Below the pieces are notes generated by a model that did not search any database, was not told the DNA's origin, and saw only the letters and a list, made by a program, of their open reading frames with translations. This document shows positions 9,763 through 16,640 of a stretch of DNA of 64,000 nt, in pieces. This stretch comes from Paenibacillus sp. USDA918EY (lineage in GTDB: Bacteria > Bacillota > Bacilli > Paenibacillales > Paenibacillaceae), in the NCBI RefSeq assembly GCF_009870825.1, contig NZ_WTWY01000002.1, positions 682,001 to 746,000 on the forward strand. Direction: 5' to 3'. The stretch's first letter is position 1. Every line of letters begins with the position of its first letter. The position numbers were made by a program, and so were the translations under genes.

Positions 9763-10091
9763 GATGTTCCCTCCCCTATGACCCGGTCCACCGCGGTCCG
9801 GAATTGTACCCACTCTTGCGTTTTTTCTTTTAATTGACTCCGGCCCTGATCCGTAATCCGGTAATACTTGCGCTTGCGCCCCTCATGCGTGCTCCAATAG
9901 GCATCCAACCAGCCTTCGGCCTCCAACGTATGCAGGATAGGGTATAACGTTCCTTCCTTCATGGAAAATACCCCTTCCGAACTTCGTTCGATCTCTTTGA
10001 TCAGCTCATAGCCGTACATCTCTTTCTTGTTCAACACCGTGAGCACTAAAATAGCCGTGCTGCCTTTCAGCAGCTCTTTATTGATTGTCAT
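9720..10091 (-). CDS. PadR-family transcriptional repressor
   Basis: 123 residues starting at the ATG at 10091 behind GAGGAG. Typical PadR winged helix: ELLKGSTAILVLTVL, MYGYELIKEIERSS, the TLYPILHTLEAEGWL recognition region, and RKYYRITDQGRSQL in the wing. PadR proteins repress membrane-stress or efflux genes and often their own operon. Here the reading frame overlaps the start of the FtsW-like gene, so the two are translated together and PadR very likely controls that pair. Confidence 0.9.
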   Translation of the reverse strand: MTINKELLKGSTAILVLTVLNKKEMYGYELIKEIERSSEGVFSMKEGTLYPILHTLEAEGWLDAYWSTHEGRKRKYYRITDQGRSQLKEKTQEWVQFRTAVDRVIGEGTSCVSLKNMRLLPLF

Positions 10092-10361
10092 GGCAGTCTC
10101 CTCAATACATAGATTTACGATGTATCGTAATGCTATGTATATGAGTATATGAAAATCACATTCGGAAATCAAGAGCTTTTGAAGTTTTTTCAGTACTGCT
10201 GGCGGCAAGGATGTACTTATGCCAACTCTTATTACCTGATCTTTATTGCAAGAGGCGGCGGAGATTTTCGTCGTAGTCCGAACGATCGGATCAAGTTCAG
10301 AAAATATTCAGATGCTTCCTATATACTGTCTCTTGTTACTCACTTCTTCCTCAAATATATG

Positions 10362-10480
10362 CTCGCACGATCATGGCAAACCCGCTTGAAAAACGGGGAC
10401 GCAAAGCTATAGGGGCTAAAGGATTTGCCATTGAAGCAAATGTCCATGCCAGCCAGCTGCCGAATGCGACGGAAATCTCC
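10362..10480 (+). ncRNA. c-di-GMP-I (GEMM-I) riboswitch aptamer
   Basis: The segment has GEMM-I landmarks in order: GGCAAACC (10375-10382), a GAAA tetraloop (10388-10391), GGGGACGCAAAGC (10395-10407), GGGGCTAAAG as tetraloop-receptor side (10412-10421), a variable P3 stem (GGATTTGC/GCAAATGTCC) and GCCAGCCAGCTGCC (10448-10461). CGCA at 10364 can close P1 with TGCG at 10475. It lies about 90 nt upstream of a response-regulator gene on the same strand. Known members of this class bind cyclic di-GMP. Call made by eye. Confidence 0.85.
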
Positions 10481-10523
10481 GTCTTATTCAGCATGCCATG
10501 CTGCTTGACGGAGGTTTTTTCTT
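10478..10523 (+). terminator. Riboswitch expression platform: competing hairpin and terminator
   Basis: CTCCGTC (10487-10493) can pair with GACGGAG (10507-10513), enclosing an inner CAGCATGCCATGCTG hairpin and followed by GTTTTTTCTTTTT, a strong intrinsic terminator. The same CTCCGTC can instead pair with GACGG at 10478-10482, which also borders P1. Ligand-stabilised P1 would free CTCCGTC and favour termination, so the inferred sense is OFF at high c-di-GMP. Confidence 0.75.
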
Positions 10524-10571
10524 TTTCCTTCAATCCGGAAGGAAGGCAATACGAATAAAGGTGGAATCAGG

Positions 10572-11768
10572 ATGAGGGCTTTACTAGTCGACGACGAGCC
10601 GTTAGCTCTGGAATATCTTAAAAAGAAACTCGAATACGATATTGGCGGCGTGAACATCGTAGGTTTATGTTCCAACCCGTATGATGTGGTCGAAACAGCG
10701 GTAAAAGAGCGGCCGGACGTCGTGTTTCTCGACATCCATATGCCGGAGATGAACGGCCTCGAGCTTGGAGAGCAGCTGCAGGCGGCGGTGCCGCGCATTG
10801 AAATCGTATTTATCACCGGTCATGACCAGTATGCCGTGCGCGCCTTCGAGCTTTATGCGCTGGACTACATCTTGAAACCCGTACGGATGGACCGCCTGCG
10901 CTTAACGGTGCAGCGATTGCGTGATAAATTCCAGGAAGGTCCGGATCATTCGGAAACAGCAAAAACCCCGTTATTCCTATGCTTTAATCAACTCCGGTTC
11001 CAGCTTCCCGGCATGGAGCCGCAGACGTTAAAATGGCGCACCAGCAAAGCGCAGGAACTGTTCGCTTATTTGCTTCATCACCGGGAGCGAACGGTCGATC
11101 GCGACACGTTAATCGAGCTCCTGTGGCCCGACTTTGAAGTGTCCCGGGCAACGCAACAGCTGTATACGACCATCTATCACATCCGCCAAACCTTGGCCAA
11201 GGCGGGTTTGACCACGGTCCGCATCATCAAAGGAGAGCTTGAAACCGGATACCGCTTGACCATCGGGGGAGCTCAGGTGGATACCGAGGAATGGGAGCAG
11301 CGGCTTAAACGATTAGGGGCTATAGACATCACAACCGTAGGTGAGCACGAACAGGTCATGGAGCAGTTCGCAGGAAACTATCTCGGAGAGTATGAATATC
11401 TGTGGGCCGAATACGAACGGGAGCGAATTCGGCTCTTATGGCAGCAGCACGCGGAAAATCTGGCCCGGTTTTACATGCATCACGGCAACACGAAAGCGGC
11501 GATCGATGTCAATCGGCGCATTCAACGACAGATCCCCGACCGCGAGGAAACCTATCTGACCCTGATGAAGCTCTACGACGCCTTGGGCGACAAAAGCGGC
11601 GTGGAAGAACAATATTGGCTCCTTGCAACAAGAATGAAGGAGCTGGAGCTCGCGCTCCCTCCAAAAATCTCGGAATGGTATGGGCAATGGATACGTTTAC
11701 GCTCCTCGGTGTTAGAGGAGGAAGCAACAATCCACTTCAAATCGATTGATTCAGCAGCGGACAAGTGA
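10572..11768 (+). CDS. Response regulator with winged-helix and BTAD domains
   Basis: 398 residues. N-terminal receiver domain (1-120) with phosphoacceptor Asp54 in VVFLDIHMPEMNG and Lys102 in YILKPV. It is followed at about 150-240 by an OmpR-type winged helix (AQELFAYLLHHRERTVDRD, ELLWPDFEVSRATQQLYTTI) and a C-terminal bacterial transcriptional activator (BTAD) helical-repeat domain (about 250-390). This resembles two-component regulators in Bacillales that combine a receiver with SARP-like output. No sensor kinase gene is adjacent. The leader carries a c-di-GMP riboswitch and terminator, so its expression is probably tied to the motile/sessile second messenger. The ribosome binding site is AAAGGTGG. 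Confidence 0.85.
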   Translation: MRALLVDDEPLALEYLKKKLEYDIGGVNIVGLCSNPYDVVETAVKERPDVVFLDIHMPEMNGLELGEQLQAAVPRIEIVFITGHDQYAVRAFELYALDYILKPVRMDRLRLTVQRLRDKFQEGPDHSETAKTPLFLCFNQLRFQLPGMEPQTLKWRTSKAQELFAYLLHHRERTVDRDTLIELLWPDFEVSRATQQLYTTIYHIRQTLAKAGLTTVRIIKGELETGYRLTIGGAQVDTEEWEQRLKRLGAIDITTVGEHEQVMEQFAGNYLGEYEYLWAEYERERIRLLWQQHAENLARFYMHHGNTKAAIDVNRRIQRQIPDREETYLTLMKLYDALGDKSGVEEQYWLLATRMKELELALPPKISEWYGQWIRLRSSVLEEEATIHFKSIDSAADK

Positions 11769-11774
11769 TAGAAT
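11746..11774 (+). promoter_or_regulatory. Promoter for a candidate antisense RNA
   Basis: TTGATT (11746-11751), a 17-nt spacer and TAGAAT (11769-11774) form a good sigma-A type promoter inside the last codons of the response-regulator gene. It points rightwards into the 11.8-11.94 kb region that holds no plus-strand ORF. Confidence 0.55.
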
Positions 11775-11805
11775 TTAAGTATAAAGAAACAAATTGTCGG
11801 CATAC

Positions 11806-11843
11806 ACTAAAAAGAGTCTTTGCCGCGGGAACGGCAAAGACTC
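11806..11843 (-). terminator. Terminator of the toxin mRNA
   Basis: A perfect 12-bp stem GAGTCTTTGCCG/CGGCAAAGACTC with a 6-nt loop, followed on the minus strand by TTTTTAGTG. A run of T follows only on the minus side. Confidence 0.8.
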
Positions 11844-11901
11844 AAAGGACAGAAAGGCTGTGGAACCCCACGGCGTGCTAAGTTAAACTAACTTAACGAA
11901 G

Positions 11902-11940
11902 AACCCACCGAAGGCGCTCAACCTTTAGCGGTGGGTTTTT
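11902..11940 (+). terminator. Plus-strand terminator overlapping the toxin 3' end
   Basis: AACCCACCG (11902-11910) pairs perfectly with CGGTGGGTT (11929-11937), running into TTTTT. Its distal arm lies within the last codons of the minus-strand toxin ORF. Confidence 0.75.
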
Positions 11941-12053
11941 CGCTTGTTTAGCTTCCGTTTGATCCATCGATAGAGCTTCCGAATACTAAACATCAGGCTT
12001 AGTAGGGAAGCGATCCATTTTAGGATATCAAGTAGCGTCACAAGCGCGGCCAT
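11925..12053 (-). CDS. Candidate type I toxin: 42-residue hydrophobic peptide with basic tail
   Basis: ATG at 12053, stop TAA at 11925-11927. The peptide is MAALVTLLDILKWIASLLSL followed by MFSIRKLYRWIKRKLNKRK-THR: one amphipathic or transmembrane helix of about 20 residues and a strongly basic C terminus. This is the build of Fst/TxpA/BsrG-class membrane toxins. The ribosome binding site GGAAGGAGGTG, 5-6 nt before ATG, is near perfect but sits in a hairpin (12058-12076) that would mask it. A plus-strand RNA is predicted to run antisense to its 3' end. I do not recognise a named family; function is inferred from architecture. Confidence 0.6.
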   Translation of the reverse strand: MAALVTLLDILKWIASLLSLMFSIRKLYRWIKRKLNKRKTHR

Positions 12054-12057
12054 GGCA

Positions 12058-12076
12058 ACACCTCCTTCCGGAGTGT
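12058..12076 (-). promoter_or_regulatory. Hairpin sequestering the toxin ribosome binding site
   Basis: On the toxin mRNA ACACTCC folds onto GGAGGTGT across a GGAA loop with one bulged G, burying the Shine-Dalgarno core. A second long-range pairing is possible: ACGCCGTGG at 12080-12088 is the exact inverted repeat of CCACGGCGT at 11868-11876, joining the 5' and 3' untranslated regions. Confidence 0.55.
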
Positions 12077-12116
12077 GCTACGCCGTGGCCGCTCCACCGC
12101 TTTAAGTCCTTTGTCT

Positions 12117-12125
12117 ATTATATCA
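12117..12125 (-). promoter_or_regulatory. Extended -10 promoter of the toxin mRNA
   Basis: On the minus strand TGATATAAT gives an extended -10 element (TATAAT at 12117-12122). No good -35 is seen, as is common for extended -10 promoters. Start of transcription would be near 12110, giving an mRNA of about 300 nt to the terminator at 11806-11843. Confidence 0.5.
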
Positions 12126-12189
12126 TGAAATAACTGGGAATTTAGGCATAATTACGAGGTCATAAGATATATTGATAGAATGAGACAAC

Positions 12190-12240
12190 TGCCAAAAATA
12201 GAGCCAATAGCGAAGTTGCACCATTGGCTCTATTTTCATA
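12190..12240 (-). terminator. Terminator of the fibre-like protein gene
   Basis: A perfect 14-bp stem AAAATAGAGCCAAT/ATTGGCTCTATTTT (12195-12208 and 12223-12236). T-runs occur on both sides, so it could insulate the toxin locus from the gene ending at 12374 in either direction. The rest of 12241-12373 shows nothing I can name. Confidence 0.65.
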
Positions 12241-12373
12241 GTCTGCTCTAATAACCGCTTATCGAAATGTGGGATAACACCATAAATGCAGCGAGTCAGT
12301 CATTGGCGAAAGTTCAGGTCTGATTGCTGCATTTGTTCATCCAAAAGGAATGTTCTGATTCCATCACACGAAG

Positions 12374-13249
12374 TTACCAGGACGAAAGCTCCGTCCTTTT
12401 CCAGCTGTCTTTGGCAACGCAAACATAAACGTATTGATCGTCCCAAGCCATTTGCCCCTGACTGCAAGGTTCTTTGGAAGAAGCAGGCGTATGCTTTTCG
12501 CGGATGCGGAGCTTGTCCCCGTTCACGTCAAGTTTGGTGTCGGGCTCGTCCGTGCCGATCCCGATATTTCCGTCGCTCCGCTGCATGGTGAGTGCGGGAT
12601 CAACCGCGTTGCCTTTGTCGTCATAACGGACGAACTGCAAATTGGCTCCCGTATTATCTCCCGCTTCTTTCGAGCTGTCCGCGCGGACGGCCCATCGTGG
12701 CGTCGTTTCATTATCTTGGCCGGCTACGCTGAACTGAAGGTCACGGTTCGACCCGGTTTCCCCTGCCACCCTCAAAATGCCGTTCATCACATTGAAGTTG
12801 GACGAATGGGTGCGGATTTCGCTGACGTCGGTGTCGTAGGGGATTTCCAACCGGGTGAACAGCTGATTCGCATATTGTCCCGTAGGCGACATTGTCGTCT
12901 CGAACGACATATGCTTATGATCATGCTGCTCCGGATTGTTCGCTTTGTCGTGGGAGATGATCGCGGTCTTGTCCATGCCCTTCTCATCGGCCCATACGAT
13001 CGCGGGCTTGGCTCGATCCGCCGTCCATTGCAAACGGATCAGGTCGGACAGATGCCCCTCCTTCTTGATCCATTTCTGGTCGGTCGACAGAAGCAGATGC
13101 TCATTGTGCGGTATACGGATTTCGCTGCCGTTCTGCTCGGATTGCCCCAGCGTCACAGCTTTGTCCGATTCCTGGTTCGAAAAACCGGTGCCCAACAAAC
13201 AAATGCCTCCCAACATCACCGCTGCCATCATGGCCTTTGACAATTTCAT
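12374..13249 (-). CDS. Secreted phage-fibre-like protein
   Basis: 291 residues from the ATG at 13249 behind GGAGGG. The N-terminal signal peptide (about 1-24, MMAAVMLGGICLLGTGFS) could be a cleavable peptide. The middle is beta-rich and reads like phage baseplate or fibre protein. GNIGIGTDEPDTKLDVNG near residue 225 is the GIGT-x-P-x-KLDV motif seen in tail-fibre shafts. The last 45 residues carry two Cys in CSQGQMAWDDQYVYVCVA, typical of a small C-terminal cap. It stands alone with its own terminator and no phage genes nearby, so it may be a domesticated fibre exported to the surface. Function unknown. Confidence 0.6.
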   Translation of the reverse strand: MKLSKAMMAAVMLGGICLLGTGFSNQESDKAVTLGQSEQNGSEIRIPHNEHLLLSTDQKWIKKEGHLSDLIRLQWTADRAKPAIVWADEKGMDKTAIISHDKANNPEQHDHKHMSFETTMSPTGQYANQLFTRLEIPYDTDVSEIRTHSSNFNVMNGILRVAGETGSNRDLQFSVAGQDNETTPRWAVRADSSKEAGDNTGANLQFVRYDDKGNAVDPALTMQRSDGNIGIGTDEPDTKLDVNGDKLRIREKHTPASSKEPCSQGQMAWDDQYVYVCVAKDSWKRTELSSW

Positions 13250-13577
13250 GTTTTCCCTCCGTTTTCCGTATGTTCTTATGCTCAGTCGTTTTAACGAAAA
13301 AAGACTTGGCCTGATCGTATATAAACATCGCCCGGCGCACAACCCATTTCGCGGAATGTCCCGGAAAAACGATTCTTTTCGCCTAGCGTTTTGCCGCAAT
13401 GGCCGCCGCAGCGGTTCCTACCAAAGTTGTGCCGTACTTTTGGCCCCCTGCTATATGAAAAGACGCCGAAAATATATTTTCGGACTCCGATGCGCGATGC
13501 TTTCATTTTTGGCGATTTTCAGATAACCTCTTATTATCGAGAAATGATATCGTCTTCCCATAAGGAGGTCACCCGCC
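13250..13577. other. Intergenic region, no gene seen
   Basis: 328 nt between the divergent fibre-like gene and the MerR gene. No credible ORF. A ribosome binding site AAGGAGGTC sits at 13562-13570 for the MerR start, and AT-rich DNA (13505-13550) may hold its promoter. I see nothing else I can support. Confidence 0.4.
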
Positions 13578-13964
13578 TTGAAAATCAGCGAACTTGCCAG
13601 CTTGAGCCAGGTCAGCATACGGTCGATTCGGCATTATGAAAATAAAGGCCTGCTAAAGGCCGACAGGCTGGAAAACGACTACAGGGATTTCAGCGAATCG
13701 GCCGTAGAACGGGTCAAAGCCATTCGGCTATACTTGCGTTTAGGACTCACGACCGATGAGATCGGGACATTGTTTAAGACGGAGGTAGCCGATCCCGACG
13801 AATATGAATATTGCGAGGAAATGTTGGCGACCTATCACGAGAAGCTCAGCAACGTAAACGGTCAAATCGAAGCTCTGCAGCAATTGAAGGGGCTTTTGGA
13901 AAAACAGATCGCGAATACGGTGCGCCGAAAAAAACAACCTATTCAGGACGTCCAAGGATCATGA
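13578..13964 (+). CDS. MerR-family transcriptional regulator
   Basis: 128 residues from a TTG at 13578, well placed behind AAGGAGGTC. It has the MerR N-terminal winged helix (KISELASLSQVSIRSIRHYENKGLL) and the following HTH (YLRLGLTTDEIGTLF), then a coiled dimerisation helix with EYCEEMLATYHEKLSNVNGQ. The effector-binding part is short, as in regulators that sense small molecules through a few residues; one Cys is present near residue 78. It is followed 101 nt later by an oxidoreductase gene on the same strand whose promoter has an over-long 20-nt spacer, a hallmark of MerR activation. Confidence 0.85.
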   Translation: MKISELASLSQVSIRSIRHYENKGLLKADRLENDYRDFSESAVERVKAIRLYLRLGLTTDEIGTLFKTEVADPDEYEYCEEMLATYHEKLSNVNGQIEALQQLKGLLEKQIANTVRRKKQPIQDVQGS

Positions 13965-14000
13965 TTTCGCTCCGAAGGCGTCTTTTTGCTATTTTGGGCG

Positions 14001-14032
14001 TTGACATTACCACTAGCGTCATCCTTTACGAT
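14001..14032 (+). promoter_or_regulatory. MerR-type promoter with 20-nt spacer before the oxidoreductase
   Basis: TTGACA (14001-14006) and TACGAT (14027-14032) are separated by 20 nt. MerR-activated promoters typically have 19-20 nt spacers, with the operator inside. An imperfect dyad (TGAC at 14002-14005 and GTCA at 14018-14021) overlaps the spacer. The element follows the MerR gene directly, so autologous control is plausible. Confidence 0.5.
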
Positions 14033-14065
14033 GGATGTGAATTCATTTCGAAAGGGGTTTTGACG

Positions 14066-14947
14066 TTGGAAACCAGACATCGCAAAGGGGTGACCGTCAT
14101 CGGACTGGGGCCGATGGGCCAAGCGATGGCGGGCGCGTTTCTTAAGCAAGGCTACGAGGTGACCGTGTGGAACCGAACCTTAAGCAAAGCGGATAAATTG
14201 GCGGCCCAAGGCGCGCTCAAGGCAACTACGGCCGAGGAGGCGTTGGCCGCGAACCCGCTGGCCATCCTCAGCCTGACCGATTACGACGCCATGTATGCCA
14301 TCCGGGAGTCGGCGCAAGGGAGCTTAAACGGCAAAGTCATCGTGAACTTAAGCTCGGACACCCCGGCAAAAGCAAGACAAACGGCAGCATGGCTGGCGGG
14401 TTATGGGGCCGTGCTCCTCGCCGGTGGCGTTCAGGTTCCGCCTTCCGGAATCGGCACCCCGGGCTCATCTACCTTCTACAGCGGCCCAATAAGCGTGTTC
14501 GAGGCTCATAAAGAAACGTTAAACGTGCTGACAAGTACCGATTACCGCGGCGAAGACCCGGGACTTGCCATGCTGTATTACCAAATGCAGATGGTCATCT
14601 TTTGGACGTCGATGCTCAGCTATCTGCAGGCTCTTGCCCTCGCCAATGCGCATGGAATCACCGCGGAGCAGTACTTGGCTTACGCCAAAGAGAATATATT
14701 GTCTTTGCCTAACTTCATTGAATTCTATACGCCGCGGCTGGATGCCGGAGAACATCCCGGGGACGTGGACCGGCTGGCCATGGGGACCGCAAGCGTAGAA
14801 CACGTCGTGCACACATTCGAAGACGCGGGGCTCGATCCTTCCTTGCCGGCGGCCGTACTGGGCCTCTTCCGTCAGGGCATGGAAAAAGGGCATGCTGCCG
14901 ACAGCTTCACAAGTTTGATCGAAATCATGAAACAGCCGATGGCATAA
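14066..14947 (+). CDS. NADP-dependent oxidoreductase of the beta-HAD/imine-reductase type
   Basis: 293 residues from the TTG at 14066 (behind AAAGGGG). The Rossmann motif GLGPMGQAMAGAFLKQG and the segment TVWNRT (Arg after the second strand favours NADPH) are at the N terminus. The C-terminal helical domain begins near residue 165 (MLYYQMQMVIFWTSM). The overall shape matches 6-phosphogluconate/3-hydroxyisobutyrate dehydrogenase relatives now called imine reductases; the catalytic Lys of true beta-hydroxyacid dehydrogenases is not evident. It likely reduces a small imine or keto compound. The MerR-like promoter upstream suggests induction by a small molecule. Confidence 0.8.
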   Translation: METRHRKGVTVIGLGPMGQAMAGAFLKQGYEVTVWNRTLSKADKLAAQGALKATTAEEALAANPLAILSLTDYDAMYAIRESAQGSLNGKVIVNLSSDTPAKARQTAAWLAGYGAVLLAGGVQVPPSGIGTPGSSTFYSGPISVFEAHKETLNVLTSTDYRGEDPGLAMLYYQMQMVIFWTSMLSYLQALALANAHGITAEQYLAYAKENILSLPNFIEFYTPRLDAGEHPGDVDRLAMGTASVEHVVHTFEDAGLDPSLPAAVLGLFRQGMEKGHAADSFTSLIEIMKQPMA

Positions 14948-14954
14948 TATTCGG

Positions 14955-14990
14955 GGAAGCTCCTGACCTTGGGTCTGGGGCTTCTTTTGT
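14955..14990 (+). terminator. Terminator after the oxidoreductase gene
   Basis: AAGCTCC pairs with GGGGCTT (one G-U) around an inner GACC/GGGTC hairpin, followed by CTTTTG. Confidence 0.6.
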
Positions 14991-14992
14991 GC

Positions 14993-15424
14993 TCAAGGAT
15001 GTTCCCTTGTTTCTGCATATTGTTCTACAATTAAGCGTGCTGTTTCTTCAGCTTCATCTTCAAGAAATGGTTTATCATGAATCCATTGTTGGTAGTGGGT
15101 TAACTCATGGGCAAATGAATGAAGATAAGCAGCTAAGGCATCATCCCTACCGACTTCTGAATCTAATTCCTCAAAGTCTCCAGTTGCAATGCGTATATAT
15201 GGTTCATCATTTTTATTATACGGCGCAAAGAATGATGCTGAAACTTTCTCTTTTAGCATAGTCATTATATAGTAGTCTTTTCGTAGATAGACAACAACTC
15301 TAATTGGAAATTCCATATTGCCCCTAATCCAGCTTGCAAACTCTAAGCATGCTCTTCTAACCTCAGGATGAACACCCGGAAGACTTCTTACTCTTAATCC
15401 AGTTCTTGTTTGCGTAATTTTCAT
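14993..15424 (-). CDS. Putative HExxH zinc-peptidase-like protein
   Basis: 143 residues, AT-richer than its neighbours. It carries HELTH at residues 106-110 (an HExxH zinc-binding motif) followed about 12 residues later by an acidic stretch EDEAEE that could give the third ligand. There is no signal peptide, so it is probably cytoplasmic. I recall similar short HExxH proteins of unknown function in Bacillus, but not a named family. It lies next to another small AT-rich gene in the same direction. The start has only a weak ribosome binding site. Confidence 0.6.
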   Translation of the reverse strand: MKITQTRTGLRVRSLPGVHPEVRRACLEFASWIRGNMEFPIRVVVYLRKDYYIMTMLKEKVSASFFAPYNKNDEPYIRIATGDFEELDSEVGRDDALAAYLHSFAHELTHYQQWIHDKPFLEDEAEETARLIVEQYAETREHP

Positions 15425-15493
15425 ATAATTTCATACACTCACTTTTTAATATTATCGCTCTTCTCGAAAATATTGTTCCTTTTAGAAACGATT

Positions 15494-15904
15494 CTATAAG
15501 AACCTTACCTTATGGACCAAATGTTCTTTGCCATTCCACTCTACAATAAGTTGTTCAACGCCTAAAATGGAAGTATCCGGTTTGTTCATTTGTGCTTGAA
15601 TCCACTGTTTGATATTAAATAGTATTTGGCTGTTAAAATCATCAGCAGCTTGATCAGAATAATGTATTATTGATAGCGGAAAAAGCGAAAAATTAGTACT
15701 CCGATCCCTGTGATAAGAAACAGACGTAACGACAGTACCTTTGATACTGGGCATAGTAGAAGCTCTACTATCGAACTCAAAATTCCTTCTCAATCCAAAG
15801 AGGAAATTTATGGCTTCAAAATCGGTGAATACAGATCTGAGATGCCGTCTAGTAGTAGCGTATCTCTCATTTTTATTTAGATTGCGATAATAGTGGAATT
15901 TCAT
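15494..15904 (-). CDS. Hypothetical protein
   Basis: 136 residues from the ATG at 15904, 8 nt after AAGGAG. It is basic at the N terminus (KFHYYRNLNKNERYATTRRHL) with an aromatic-rich middle and no signal or membrane segment. I recognise no domain. AT-rich codon use matches the HExxH gene 70 nt downstream, so the two may form a small acquired unit. Confidence 0.55.
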   Translation of the reverse strand: MKFHYYRNLNKNERYATTRRHLRSVFTDFEAINFLFGLRRNFEFDSRASTMPSIKGTVVTSVSYHRDRSTNFSLFPLSIIHYSDQAADDFNSQILFNIKQWIQAQMNKPDTSILGVEQLIVEWNGKEHLVHKVRFL

Positions 15905-16082
15905 CATAATCACTCCTTGGCATCAGTAACCGGTCTTTCCCAGCCATTTGGAAGATATTTTGTCCGTTCGACGATAGCAGAATAAATATATACTAATTTT
16001 CACAAAAAACTAGTTGTAAAATATAACTGTAATCCTGCTCGAGGTACCATGCGGAAGGCGAACGTGAAAAAACGCCCTAAAG

Positions 16083-16112
16083 TCAAAAGAACCAGCCAAC
16101 TGGGCCGGTTCT
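16083..16112 (-). terminator. Terminator of the 69-residue hypothetical gene
   Basis: AGAACCAGCC pairs with GGCCGGTTCT (one G-U), and on the minus strand it is followed by TTTTGACTTT. Confidence 0.6.
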
Positions 16113-16204
16113 ATCTATTCCTCTCTGAGTCATTCCGACAGCATGATGAGTTTTTTCTTACACTAAACGTCTCTCTTACGGCTCAGGGTTATCAAACCAG
16201 TAGT

Positions 16205-16414
16205 TCAAGATCCCGGCGGAAGGCTTTCAACGGCAGTAAAAAACACGTCGAGCAGTTCTTTACCGAACTCGGTTTTGACGTAAGCGGATATGCGGTCCAG
16301 CTCCTCTCTGCTGCCGTACTCCAAACATGGGCGCCCTTCGCACCACAACACCCTGCACTCAAAAGCCTCCCTTACGCGCTCGATCATATAATCCTGCTCA
16401 CAGCCGACTGACAT
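16205..16414 (-). CDS. Small hypothetical protein
   Basis: 69 residues from the ATG at 16414, preceded by GAGGAGGGG at good spacing. It begins MSVGCEQDYMIERV and has a basic/acidic pattern suggesting a compact alpha-beta fold. The opposite-strand frame through the same DNA includes the terminator and is not coding-like. No family recognised. Confidence 0.55.
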   Translation of the reverse strand: MSVGCEQDYMIERVREAFECRVLWCEGRPCLEYGSREELDRISAYVKTEFGKELLDVFFTAVESLPPGS

Positions 16415-16571
16415 TGACTCCCCTCCTCTGCCATGCTTCACTTTGCTTCAAATTTTGCAAAGCGGCTCTCCTTATTATTCAAAATCCAATTTCCCGCTTC
16501 CTATGACATACATCACAATATGTTGGAGAAAACACGCGCTTGATCAAGCTTTCACGCCGCAATCCATGAAT

Positions 16572-16600
16572 TTGAATTCAGCTCCTGCGGTTGGTAGAAT
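16572..16600 (+). promoter_or_regulatory. Promoter of the DUF4261 gene
   Basis: TTGAAT (16572-16577), a 17-nt spacer and TAGAAT (16595-16600), 40 nt upstream of the start codon and its AAGGAG ribosome binding site. Confidence 0.6.
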
Positions 16601-16640
16601 GTACCTTTAAAGACTATATTTCGATAAAGGAGCGGAAATA

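Larger units (their letters stand above)
11781..11940 (+). ncRNA. Candidate type I antitoxin antisense RNA
   Basis: About 160 nt between the promoter at 11746-11774 and the plus-strand terminator at 11902-11940. It has no ORF. It would be fully complementary to the 3' part of the toxin transcript, including the last codons of the toxin ORF. This is the arrangement of TxpA/RatA- and BsrG/SR4-type systems. Boundaries are inferred from the promoter and terminator. Confidence 0.5.

Noticed and set aside
16049-16411. 120-codon plus-strand frame
   Set aside because: It runs through a terminator hairpin and is antisense to a small gene with a much better ribosome binding site.
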